Shown here one piece after another: positions 1-5,097 of a stretch of 5,711 bases of DNA. Origin of the DNA: an uncultured Selenomonadaceae bacterium (lineage in GTDB: Bacteria > Bacillota > Negativicutes > Selenomonadales > Selenomonadaceae); assembly GCA_945637225.1 (NCBI GenBank), contig CALZDE010000141.1, positions 1-5,711 on the forward strand, given 5' to 3'. Below the pieces are notes generated by a model. That model searched no databases. It saw only the letters and a list, made by a program, of their open reading frames with translations, and was not told the origin of the DNA. The position numbers and the translations under genes are program-made. Position 1 is the first letter of the stretch. Each line of letters opens with the position of its first letter.

Positions 1-1
1 T

Positions 2-127
2 AAGCGTTATGGCTTTATCTATGTTGACCGCCATGATGATGGTACTGGTGATTTCTCTAGAAGCCGTAAGGATTCCTTCTTCTGGTACAAGAAGGTAATT
101 GCTTCCAATGGTGAAGATTTAGATTAA
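2..127 (+). CDS. 6-phospho-beta-glucosidase (GH1), C-terminal end only
   Basis: This is the 3' end of a gene that enters from the left edge; codons are in frame from position 2 and end at TAA 125-127, leaving 41 residues. The visible peptide runs from KRYGFIYVDRHDDGTGDFSR to SFFWYKKVIASNGEDLD. The pattern R-[YF]-G-[FL]-[IV]-Y-V-D, then a short acidic/Gly loop, then K-[DK]-S-F-x-W-Y-K-K-V-I-x-[ST]-N-G is the standard C-terminus of glycoside hydrolase family 1, and the ending VIASNGEDLD is typical of the 6-phospho-beta-glucosidases of Firmicutes (BglA/BglH/AscB type). Those cytoplasmic enzymes hydrolyse phosphorylated beta-glucosides delivered by PTS transporters. The catalytic glutamates lie outside the window, so activity cannot be judged. 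It ends in its own terminator and is probably unrelated to the genes downstream. Confidence 0.85.
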   Translation, partial: KRYGFIYVDRHDDGTGDFSRSRKDSFFWYKKVIASNGEDLD

Positions 128-154
128 AATTTTTTGAAAAAGTAAATAGATAAC

Positions 155-198
155 AGAGAGCTGCAAGAGTTTTTTAGGACTTTTGTAGCTTTCTTTTC
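155..198 (+). terminator. Rho-independent terminator after the GH1 gene
   Basis: Arms 155-169 and 180-194 can pair over 15 positions, three of them G-U, around a 10-nt loop (170-179). A short U-rich tail (TTCTTTTC, 191-198) partly overlaps the 3' arm. It begins 27 nt after the stop codon. The stem is A/U-rich, so strength is uncertain. Confidence 0.65.
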
Positions 199-216
199 GT
201 GCGGAAAATTAAGGTA

Positions 217-245
217 TTGCAATTTATGGACAATAGGTATATACT
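217..245 (+). promoter_or_regulatory. Predicted sigma70-type promoter upstream of the fold-III decarboxylase
   Basis: TTGCAA (217-222, 4/6 to consensus) and TATACT (240-245, 5/6) are separated by exactly 17 bp, placing the transcription start near 252. This would give a leader of about 100 nt before the start at 353. It lies after the upstream terminator, which supports separate transcription of the decarboxylase. Confidence 0.5.
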
Positions 246-273
246 TCATTGGTAGAAAACAAAAATGCAAAGA

Positions 274-298
274 CAGTGCACAAAGCTTAGATGCACTG
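274..298 (+). other. Leader hairpin upstream of the decarboxylase
   Basis: CAGTGCA (274-280) and TGCACTG (292-298) are perfect 7-bp inverted arms around an 11-nt loop. The hairpin sits inside the predicted 5' leader. It has no U-tract, so it is not a terminator. It may stabilise the leader or take part in translational control, but no known riboswitch consensus was recognised in it. Confidence 0.4.
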
Positions 299-322
299 CA
301 TGGGGAAACCGCAAGGAACCTC

Positions 323-346
323 ATGAGAACTAAGGAGATGTTATAA
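323..346 (+). CDS. Candidate 7-codon leader ORF (MRTKEML)
   Basis: ATG at 323 opens a 7-codon reading frame, MRTKEML, ending at TAA 344-346, six nucleotides before the decarboxylase ATG. It has a good ribosome binding site of its own, AAGGA at 313-317 with 5-nt spacing. The AAGGAG that would serve the decarboxylase (332-337) lies inside this mini-ORF. The arrangement would allow translational coupling or re-initiation at 353. Nothing in the peptide matches a known leader peptide, although it holds one Arg and one Lys codon. Such tiny frames arise easily by chance, so this is only a candidate. Confidence 0.3.
   Translation: MRTKEML
332..337 (+). promoter_or_regulatory. Distant Shine-Dalgarno for the fold-III decarboxylase
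   Basis: AAGGAG is the only strong Shine-Dalgarno match near the decarboxylase start, but 15 nt separate it from ATG 353, against the usual 5-10. No upstream in-frame start can fix this: the codon before GCT 350-352 is the stop TAA 347-349. The start at 353 is supported by N-terminal alignment to the S. ruminantium enzyme as recalled. Confidence 0.55.
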
Positions 347-347
347 T
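339..347 (+). promoter_or_regulatory. Perfect extended -10 motif next to the start codon
   Basis: TGTTATAAT is an exact match to the extended -10 consensus TGnTATAAT. Transcription from it would start at about 353-354, on or beside the A of ATG 353, giving a leaderless mRNA. The -35 region at the right distance (around 319-324) has no recognisable hexamer, which extended -10 promoters can tolerate. It could equally be a chance match in AT-rich DNA. Confidence 0.3.
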
Positions 348-352
348 AAGCT

Positions 353-1519
353 ATGAACAGAAACTTTCATTTAACTGAAGATGAGAAGAACTTTTTGGCA
401 GACCGTTTTGAGACGCCTTTTATGGTAATTTCTCTTAACAAGGTGCAGGAAAATTATTTGTATCTTAAAAAACAGCTGCCACGGGTAAAGGTATTTTATG
501 CCATGAAAGCCAATTCCACTCCAGAGGTACTTTTACAGCTGGCTAATCTCGGTTCTAATTTTGATGTGGCTTCTCCGGGTGAGATGAGGGCACTTAATGC
601 TCTTGGTATTTCCGGCAGCCGCATGGTTTATGCAAATCCCGTTAAGACCCTATCAGGCATTAAGCTTGCTCATGATTTAGGCGTAGACAAGTTCACCTTC
701 GATGATGAAAGCGAAATTCATAAGCTTGCCTCTTATGCTCCTGGTGCCAAGGTGCTGGTGAGAGTAAGAGTTGAAAATAAAGATGCTGTAGTAAATCTGA
801 ATGAAAAGTTCGGGGCGGCTCCTATGCAGGCACTTCAGCTTTTGCAGCTGGCAAAGGACAATGGGCTTATCCCAGCAGGTATCTGTTTCCATGTAGGAAG
901 TCAGTCTTTGAGTGCAGATGCGTATATAACTGCTCTTGAAATGTGCCGTGAGCTTTTTGATAAGGCAGAAATACAGGGAATGCACCTTACTGCATTGGAT
1001 ATTGGCGGTGGATTGCCAGTACCTAATGAGAAGGTGGAAGCCGTCGATGTAGATTCTATGACTGATATTTTAAGAGAAAAGCTCGATGAGCTGTTTCCAG
1101 ATACAGAGATATGGTCTGAGCCGGGCCGTTTTATGTGCGGTACTGCCGTAAATCTCGTGACTTCTGTCATTGGCACCAAAATGAGAAATGGCCAGCCTTG
1201 GTATGTATTGGATGATGGACTTTACGGTTCCTTCAACGGACTTATGTTTGACCATTGGAACTTTAAAATGAAAATGCCAGCAGATAAGGCACAGGAAAAA
1301 GTCGTTCCATCTACCTTCGTGGGCCCAAGCTGTGACTCTATTGATGTAGTAGCAAGAGATTTGCCGGCACCTAAGCTGGAAATTGGCGACAGGATAATGG
1401 TGCCAAATATCGGGGCGTATTCCACCTCAGCGGCTACCAGCTTCAATGGCTTTCCACCGGCAGATACCATCGTATATGAGGATAATATAGCTGTAAGCAG
1501 TGATATTGCTGTAGGATGA
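353..1519 (+). CDS. Lysine/ornithine decarboxylase, PLP fold type III
   Basis: A 388-residue cytoplasmic enzyme of the alanine-racemase-fold (group IV) decarboxylases that converts ornithine to putrescine and/or lysine to cadaverine. Visible motifs: PLP lysine K52 in YAMKAN; H180 in HVGSQ, which stacks on the cofactor ring; G218-G220, which bind the phosphate; E256 in EPGR, which pairs with the pyridine nitrogen; D288 in the substrate-side DGLYGSFNG segment; C327/D328 in GPSCDSID; and Y356 in GAYST. Length and sequence match the Selenomonas ruminantium lysine/ornithine decarboxylase (about 393 residues), whose cadaverine is attached to peptidoglycan and helps hold the outer membrane. At positions known to set lysine versus ornithine preference it differs from that enzyme (V45, K46 and S55 in place of Ala, Gly and Pro), so ornithine preference is plausible. 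It is apparently monocistronic, with its own promoter and terminator. DAP decarboxylase is less likely: the GPSCDSID and DGLYGSFNG segments are ODC-like. Confidence 0.93.
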   Translation: MNRNFHLTEDEKNFLADRFETPFMVISLNKVQENYLYLKKQLPRVKVFYAMKANSTPEVLLQLANLGSNFDVASPGEMRALNALGISGSRMVYANPVKTLSGIKLAHDLGVDKFTFDDESEIHKLASYAPGAKVLVRVRVENKDAVVNLNEKFGAAPMQALQLLQLAKDNGLIPAGICFHVGSQSLSADAYITALEMCRELFDKAEIQGMHLTALDIGGGLPVPNEKVEAVDVDSMTDILREKLDELFPDTEIWSEPGRFMCGTAVNLVTSVIGTKMRNGQPWYVLDDGLYGSFNGLMFDHWNFKMKMPADKAQEKVVPSTFVGPSCDSIDVVARDLPAPKLEIGDRIMVPNIGAYSTSAATSFNGFPPADTIVYEDNIAVSSDIAVG

Positions 1520-1538
1520 CATAGATAACAGAAATAGG

Positions 1539-1589
1539 AAAAGGCGTTTTTAGTCGGAAGATTTGCGTACTGGAAACGTCTTTTGTGTT
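1539..1589 (+). terminator. Rho-independent terminator after the fold-III decarboxylase
   Basis: Arms 1539-1554 and 1569-1584 pair over 16 positions with three G-U pairs; the outer 11 pairs (AAAAGGCGTTT with AAACGTCTTTT) contain only one G-U. The loop is 14 nt. The T-rich tail (1581-1589, TTTTGTGTT) is interrupted by G residues. It begins 19 nt after the stop codon. Confidence 0.75.
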
Positions 1590-1602
1590 AAAAAATTTTT
1601 TA
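1589..1602. other. A-tract/T-tract palindrome upstream of the kinase promoter
   Basis: A6 directly followed by T6 forms a 14-bp palindrome, then another A6 run at 1605-1610. It lies just upstream of the -35 hexamer at 1625. Phased A-tracts bend DNA and AT-rich stretches here can act as UP elements, so a role in boosting the kinase promoter is plausible but inferred. It may also add to termination of the upstream transcript. Confidence 0.35.
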
Positions 1603-1624
1603 TTAAAAAATGTCAAGGAAATGT

Positions 1625-1653
1625 TTGCCAAAAACTAAAGTTTAGTGTAGAAT
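1625..1653 (+). promoter_or_regulatory. Strong predicted sigma70-type promoter of the kinase operon
   Basis: TTGCCA (1625-1630, 5/6) and TAGAAT (1648-1653, 5/6) are separated by exactly 17 bp. The predicted start is near 1660, which gives a leader of about 30 nt ahead of the kinase ATG at 1690. An AT-rich tract lies immediately upstream and a terminator precedes it, so this is the likely start of the four-gene operon. Confidence 0.7.
1634..1646. promoter_or_regulatory. Palindromic candidate operator in the promoter spacer
   Basis: ACTAAA-G-TTTAGT is a perfect 6-1-6 inverted repeat lying wholly between the -35 and -10 hexamers. A dimeric regulator bound here would cover the polymerase site, so repression is the simplest role, although MerR-type activators also bind spacers. 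The sequence was not matched to a known regulator box. As an RNA hairpin it is irrelevant, because it lies upstream of the predicted start. Confidence 0.4.
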
Positions 1654-1689
1654 ATAAAGAAGAAGTATTTTTTTTATTTGGAGATAGCT

Positions 1690-2919
1690 ATGGCAACAAG
1701 ACGTGCAGTTTTAGAAAATAATACAAGCAGTTTAGAAAAAGACCTCGGTATAGAGGCAGATGGCAATAACTCTGCGCTGGAGTCTGTGTTCAAAAAGACT
1801 TGTGCTGCTATGGAAAATAGTAAGGGTCAGATTTTCGAGATTTACGAAAGCACAAAGCGCGAGGTTGAGGAGAGCCGTCGGAATCTCGAAGAACTGAAGG
1901 AAATTACTCGTCAGCTTCAAGATGAGGTAGACAACCTGGCTGCTCAGGAGAATAGGGAAAAGCTTAAGCTGGTGCGAGTCAGCAGTAACTTTGCCAATTA
2001 TTCTGAGGATAAAATCCGTGAAAGCTATGAGACCGTAAAGGACGTACAGGTGCGTCTGGGTGTAGCAAAGGAAAAGGAATATCAGGCCAGGAAGCAGCGT
2101 GACCGACTGGAATTACAGCTTCGCAATATGGAGCGAACCCTCGTAGCGGCAGAGCATTTAGCCACAAAGCTGGGTACTGTCATGACTTATATGACATCTC
2201 AGCTCAGCGACATGGTTACTAAGATGGAAATCGCCTCCAAGAACAAGTTTTTGGGTGTGCAGATTATCAAGGCACAGGAAGACGAGCGACTCAGGGTTTC
2301 CCGTGAAATTCATGACGGCCCTGCTCAGCAGATGGCAAATCTTATTTATCAGGCCAGCATTTGCGAGCGTCTGGTAGATATCAAGCCTGATGAGGCTAAG
2401 CATGGCATGCAGGAGCTTCGCAGACAGATTAGAAGCTGTCTTACTGATGTGCGTCAGATTATCTTTGACATGCGACCTATGTCACTGGATGATTTGGGCT
2501 TAGTACCTGCTGTTCGCCAGCTGATTAACAAGCTGGATGAAAGAAACTTGCTAAAGACAGATTTTCAGGTGGATGGCAAGTCACATCCATTGGATAAGCA
2601 TGTTGAGGTATGCTTATTCCGTATGATTCAGGAAGCTCTGAACAATGTTTACCGTCATTCTGGTGTTACCAATGCCAAGGTACGTATGCTGTTTGCTCCA
2701 GACCATCTTGCTATGGTAATAGCTGATGAGGGCGAAGGCTTCGATATGGCAGCAATGGAAGAAGAACGCAAGAACAGCGAAGGCAATGGACATTTTGGTA
2801 TTTTAGGCATGGAGGAGAGAGCAAGTATTATCGGTGCTATACTGACGGTTCTTTCTGAGCCAGGCAAGGGTACTAAGGTACATATTAAAATGCCATATCC
2901 AGATGTGCAGAAGAAATGA
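1690..2919 (+). CDS. DegS-like soluble sensor histidine kinase
   Basis: A 409-residue two-component histidine kinase of the HisKA_3/NarL-partner class, closest in layout to Bacillus subtilis DegS (385 residues). Residues about 1-190 are a charged, heptad-rich, probably coiled-coil sensor region with no signal peptide or membrane segment, so it should sense a cytoplasmic cue. The phosphoacceptor is H208 in REIHDGPAQ; D209-Q213 forms the DxxxQ motif linked to phosphatase activity in this class. The ATPase domain shows the N box (QEALNNVYRHS, 314-324), G1 (DEGEGFD, 346-352), and G2 (GHFGILGMEER, 367-377), with GKGT at 392-395. The start is ATG 1690, preceded by GGAG with 6-nt spacing; the in-frame TTG at 1678 lies before that site and is rejected. 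It is the first gene of an operon, 15 nt before a decarboxylase start. No DegU-type regulator is adjacent, so its partner must lie elsewhere. The sensed signal is unknown. Confidence 0.9.
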   Translation: MATRRAVLENNTSSLEKDLGIEADGNNSALESVFKKTCAAMENSKGQIFEIYESTKREVEESRRNLEELKEITRQLQDEVDNLAAQENREKLKLVRVSSNFANYSEDKIRESYETVKDVQVRLGVAKEKEYQARKQRDRLELQLRNMERTLVAAEHLATKLGTVMTYMTSQLSDMVTKMEIASKNKFLGVQIIKAQEDERLRVSREIHDGPAQQMANLIYQASICERLVDIKPDEAKHGMQELRRQIRSCLTDVRQIIFDMRPMSLDDLGLVPAVRQLINKLDERNLLKTDFQVDGKSHPLDKHVEVCLFRMIQEALNNVYRHSGVTNAKVRMLFAPDHLAMVIADEGEGFDMAAMEEERKNSEGNGHFGILGMEERASIIGAILTVLSEPGKGTKVHIKMPYPDVQKK

Positions 2920-2934
2920 ATTTAGGTGAAAGTT

Positions 2935-4416
2935 GTGAATAAGAAAGCTAAGAGAACACAGAACGAGGCGCCGATTTCCGAGGCTATGGAGGCATATGCA
3001 GGGGACGGCGCCCTTGCTTTTCATACTCCGGGTCATAAGCAGGGATTGGGTGCTCATCCATTATTAAAAAAATTAATTACAGAGGAGGGACTTCGTCAGG
3101 AGGTTTCCCTGATGGAGGAGCTTGACGACCTTCATGCACCTTCCGGCTGTATCAAGGAAGCAGAAACCTTAGCAGCCGAGCTTTGGGGTGCAAAAGAAAC
3201 ACTCTTTATGATAAATGGTACTACTGGCGCAATTCATGCTATGCTTTTGGGTACACTTAAGCACGGCGATAAGGTAATTGTACCTAGAAATGCACACCGC
3301 TCCATTATCGGAGGCATTATTTTAGCAGGTGCAAAGCCAGTTTTCATTCAGCCGGAGATACATCATCAGCTGGGTATTACTCTGGGTCTTAGCCCTAAAA
3401 AGGTAAAGAAGGTATTGCAGGCAAATCCTGATGCCAAGGCTATGGTAGTGGTTTACCCTACATATTATGGTGTAGCTACTGACTTAAGGGTTTTGGCAGA
3501 AATGCTCCACGTGAGAAATATGCTTCTTTTAGTTGATGAGGCTCATGGTGCGCATTTGAGATTTTCTCAGGGCTTACCGCCACAGGCATTGGAGTGCGGT
3601 GCAGATGTGGTTTGTCAGAGTACCCATAAATTATTAGGCTCAATGACACAGACCTCCATGCTTCACATCGGCAGTGACAGAGTTTCGTCAGAAAGAATAC
3701 GTGAAGCGGCGGCACTTCTTCAGTCCACCAGCCCAAACCAGCTTTTATTAGCTTCGCTTGACATAGCCCGCCTTCAGATGGCAGAATCAGGATTTATGCT
3801 GGCGGCTAGAGCGGTTAATTTAGCTAACTGGGTGCGCAGCAAGATAAATAAAATTCCTGGTCTTTACTGTGTTGGTGATGAAATATTAGGAACACCATGG
3901 GCATATAAATTAGACCCGACTAAGATTACTGTCAATTTAGAAGGAATAGATTTACCAGGCCCAGAGGCAGAGACTATGCTCCGCTTTATGTTTGGTGTTC
4001 AGTGCGAGCTTTCCGACCCAAGAAATATTCTGTTTATCATTTCTATTGCTGATACTGAGCAGGAATGCATTAAGCTGGTAGAAGCTTTGCAGAATCTTTC
4101 CGATATGCGCTATGATGAGAGCCGGGAAATAAATGAGGAATTTTCAGAGCCGGTGCCAGTTCTCCCTATTCCAAAGATGTCAGCTAATCCAAGACGTTCC
4201 TTCTTTGCCAATAAGGTAAAGATGGACTTTGATAAGGCAGGCGGTTTAGTTTCGGGTGAAACAGTAATATTCTATCCTCCGGGAGTACCTGTGCTGTGTC
4301 CTGGTGAGTACATTACACCTGAAATTATCGAGTATATAAGAGACCGTCAGGCTAAGGGTGCAAGGATAGTAGGCCCAGCAGATACTGAGCTTAAGACCAT
4401 AAAAATTTTGAGGTAA
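2935..4416 (+). CDS. Orn/Lys/Arg decarboxylase, PLP fold type I, short form
   Basis: A 493-residue cytoplasmic decarboxylase of the aspartate-aminotransferase fold, similar in size to Bacillus YaaO/SpeA (about 480-490) and lacking the N-terminal wing domain of the acid-inducible 710-755-residue CadA/AdiA enzymes. Motifs: HTPGHKQG (30-37), the NGTTGA loop (94-99), HRS (121-123), DEAHGAH (201-207) with D201 and H204 for cofactor binding, and PLP lysine K232 in STHKLLGS. The C-terminal domain carries GETVIFYPPGVP (441-452) and a late PADTE. Arginine to agmatine is the best-known reaction of this short group, but lysine or ornithine cannot be excluded. The start is chosen as GTG 2935 because AGGTGA (2924-2929) sits 5 nt before it; GTG 2926, three codons earlier, overlaps that site and lacks a good one of its own. 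It lies between the kinase and tmk in one operon; decarboxylase-tmk adjacency is also seen in B. subtilis. Confidence 0.88.
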   Translation: MNKKAKRTQNEAPISEAMEAYAGDGALAFHTPGHKQGLGAHPLLKKLITEEGLRQEVSLMEELDDLHAPSGCIKEAETLAAELWGAKETLFMINGTTGAIHAMLLGTLKHGDKVIVPRNAHRSIIGGIILAGAKPVFIQPEIHHQLGITLGLSPKKVKKVLQANPDAKAMVVVYPTYYGVATDLRVLAEMLHVRNMLLLVDEAHGAHLRFSQGLPPQALECGADVVCQSTHKLLGSMTQTSMLHIGSDRVSSERIREAAALLQSTSPNQLLLASLDIARLQMAESGFMLAARAVNLANWVRSKINKIPGLYCVGDEILGTPWAYKLDPTKITVNLEGIDLPGPEAETMLRFMFGVQCELSDPRNILFIISIADTEQECIKLVEALQNLSDMRYDESREINEEFSEPVPVLPIPKMSANPRRSFFANKVKMDFDKAGGLVSGETVIFYPPGVPVLCPGEYITPEIIEYIRDRQAKGARIVGPADTELKTIKILR

Positions 4417-4421
4417 ATGAA

Positions 4422-5096
4422 ATGGCAAAAGGAAAACTTATTATAATAGAGGCTGGCGACGGTTCGGGCAAGGCTACACAGACACAGAAACTGCTTGAGC
4501 ATTTGCAGGCAGATGGAAAAAATGTAATAAAGGTAGAATTTCCAAACTATAAGTCTGAAGCGGCAGCACCACTGAAGCAGTATCTTAACGGTGCCTACGG
4601 GGAAAATGCTGGGGCGGTAAATGCCTATGCAGCGTCGACCTTTTTTGCGATAGACAGATTTGCCTCCTACAATTTGGACTGGAAAAAAGCCTATGAAAAT
4701 GGAGCTGTTATTTTAGCTGACAGATACACAACCTCAAATATGGTACATCAGGCGGTTAAGCTGACGGATGAAAAGGAAAGAAACGCCTTTCTTGACTGGC
4801 TGTGGGATTTTGAGTTCGTAAAAATGGGACTTCCTGTTCCTGATACCGTTGTTTTTCTGGATATGGACCCAGAGGTAAGCGACAGGCTCATAGCAGAAAG
4901 AGCGGCACATAATGCAAACCGTAAAAAGGATATTCACGAAAAGGACAAGGAATATCTTCATCATTGTCATGATACCTATTTGGAATTGGCAGAAAAATAC
5001 AGTTGGAAAAAGGTAAAATGCAGTGAAAATGGTGAGCCAAGAAGCATTGAAGCCATTCATGCTGATGTATATGAGGCTGTAAAGGGAGAACTGTAA
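4422..5096 (+). CDS. tmk: Thymidylate kinase (dTMP kinase), variant Walker A
   Basis: A 224-residue P-loop kinase that phosphorylates dTMP to dTDP for DNA synthesis. Residues 10-19, EAGDGSGKAT, occupy the Walker A position (canonical EGxDGxGKTT); here the first Gly is A11 and the Mg-coordinating Thr/Ser after K17 is A18, while K17 and T19 remain. Other nucleoside monophosphate kinase landmarks are present: FP at 40-41, DRF (78-80), DRYTTSN (100-106), Q110, and the strand VVFLDMDPEVS (143-153) leading into a basic LID (about 157-175) that carries arginines, as in enzymes with no Arg in the P-loop. Length is near the usual 205-215. The start ATG is 5 nt after the previous stop, with GAGGT (4410-4414) 7 nt upstream inside the decarboxylase end. 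The altered Walker A recalls clostridial thymidylate kinases with other residues after the Lys, so it is probably a functional subclass, not a broken copy. Confidence 0.88.
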   Translation: MAKGKLIIIEAGDGSGKATQTQKLLEHLQADGKNVIKVEFPNYKSEAAAPLKQYLNGAYGENAGAVNAYAASTFFAIDRFASYNLDWKKAYENGAVILADRYTTSNMVHQAVKLTDEKERNAFLDWLWDFEFVKMGLPVPDTVVFLDMDPEVSDRLIAERAAHNANRKKDIHEKDKEYLHHCHDTYLELAEKYSWKKVKCSENGEPRSIEAIHADVYEAVKGEL

Positions 5097-5097
5097 A

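Noticed and set aside
124..324. A 66-codon minus-strand frame across the intergenic region.
   Set aside because: It runs through a terminator and promoter region, has low-complexity hydrophobic/basic composition and shows no ribosome site or family likeness.
199..352. A known riboswitch (lysine, SAM, T-box) in the decarboxylase leader.
   Set aside because: The conserved cores of these elements were not seen, and the leader has no terminator-antiterminator pair; only one 7-bp hairpin is clear.
353..1519. Diaminopimelate decarboxylase (LysA) as identity of the first full gene.
   Set aside because: It shares the fold, but the DGLYGSFNG and GPSCDSID segments and overall similarity point to the ornithine/lysine decarboxylase branch, and the length is shorter than typical LysA.
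1678..1689. An upstream TTG start adding four residues to the kinase.
   Set aside because: The TTG overlaps or precedes the only good ribosome site (GGAG 1680-1683), which is spaced correctly for ATG 1690.
2926..2934. A GTG start three codons upstream for the fold-I decarboxylase.
   Set aside because: It falls inside the AGGTGA ribosome site that fits GTG 2935 at 5-nt spacing, and has no good site of its own. The difference is minor and not certain.
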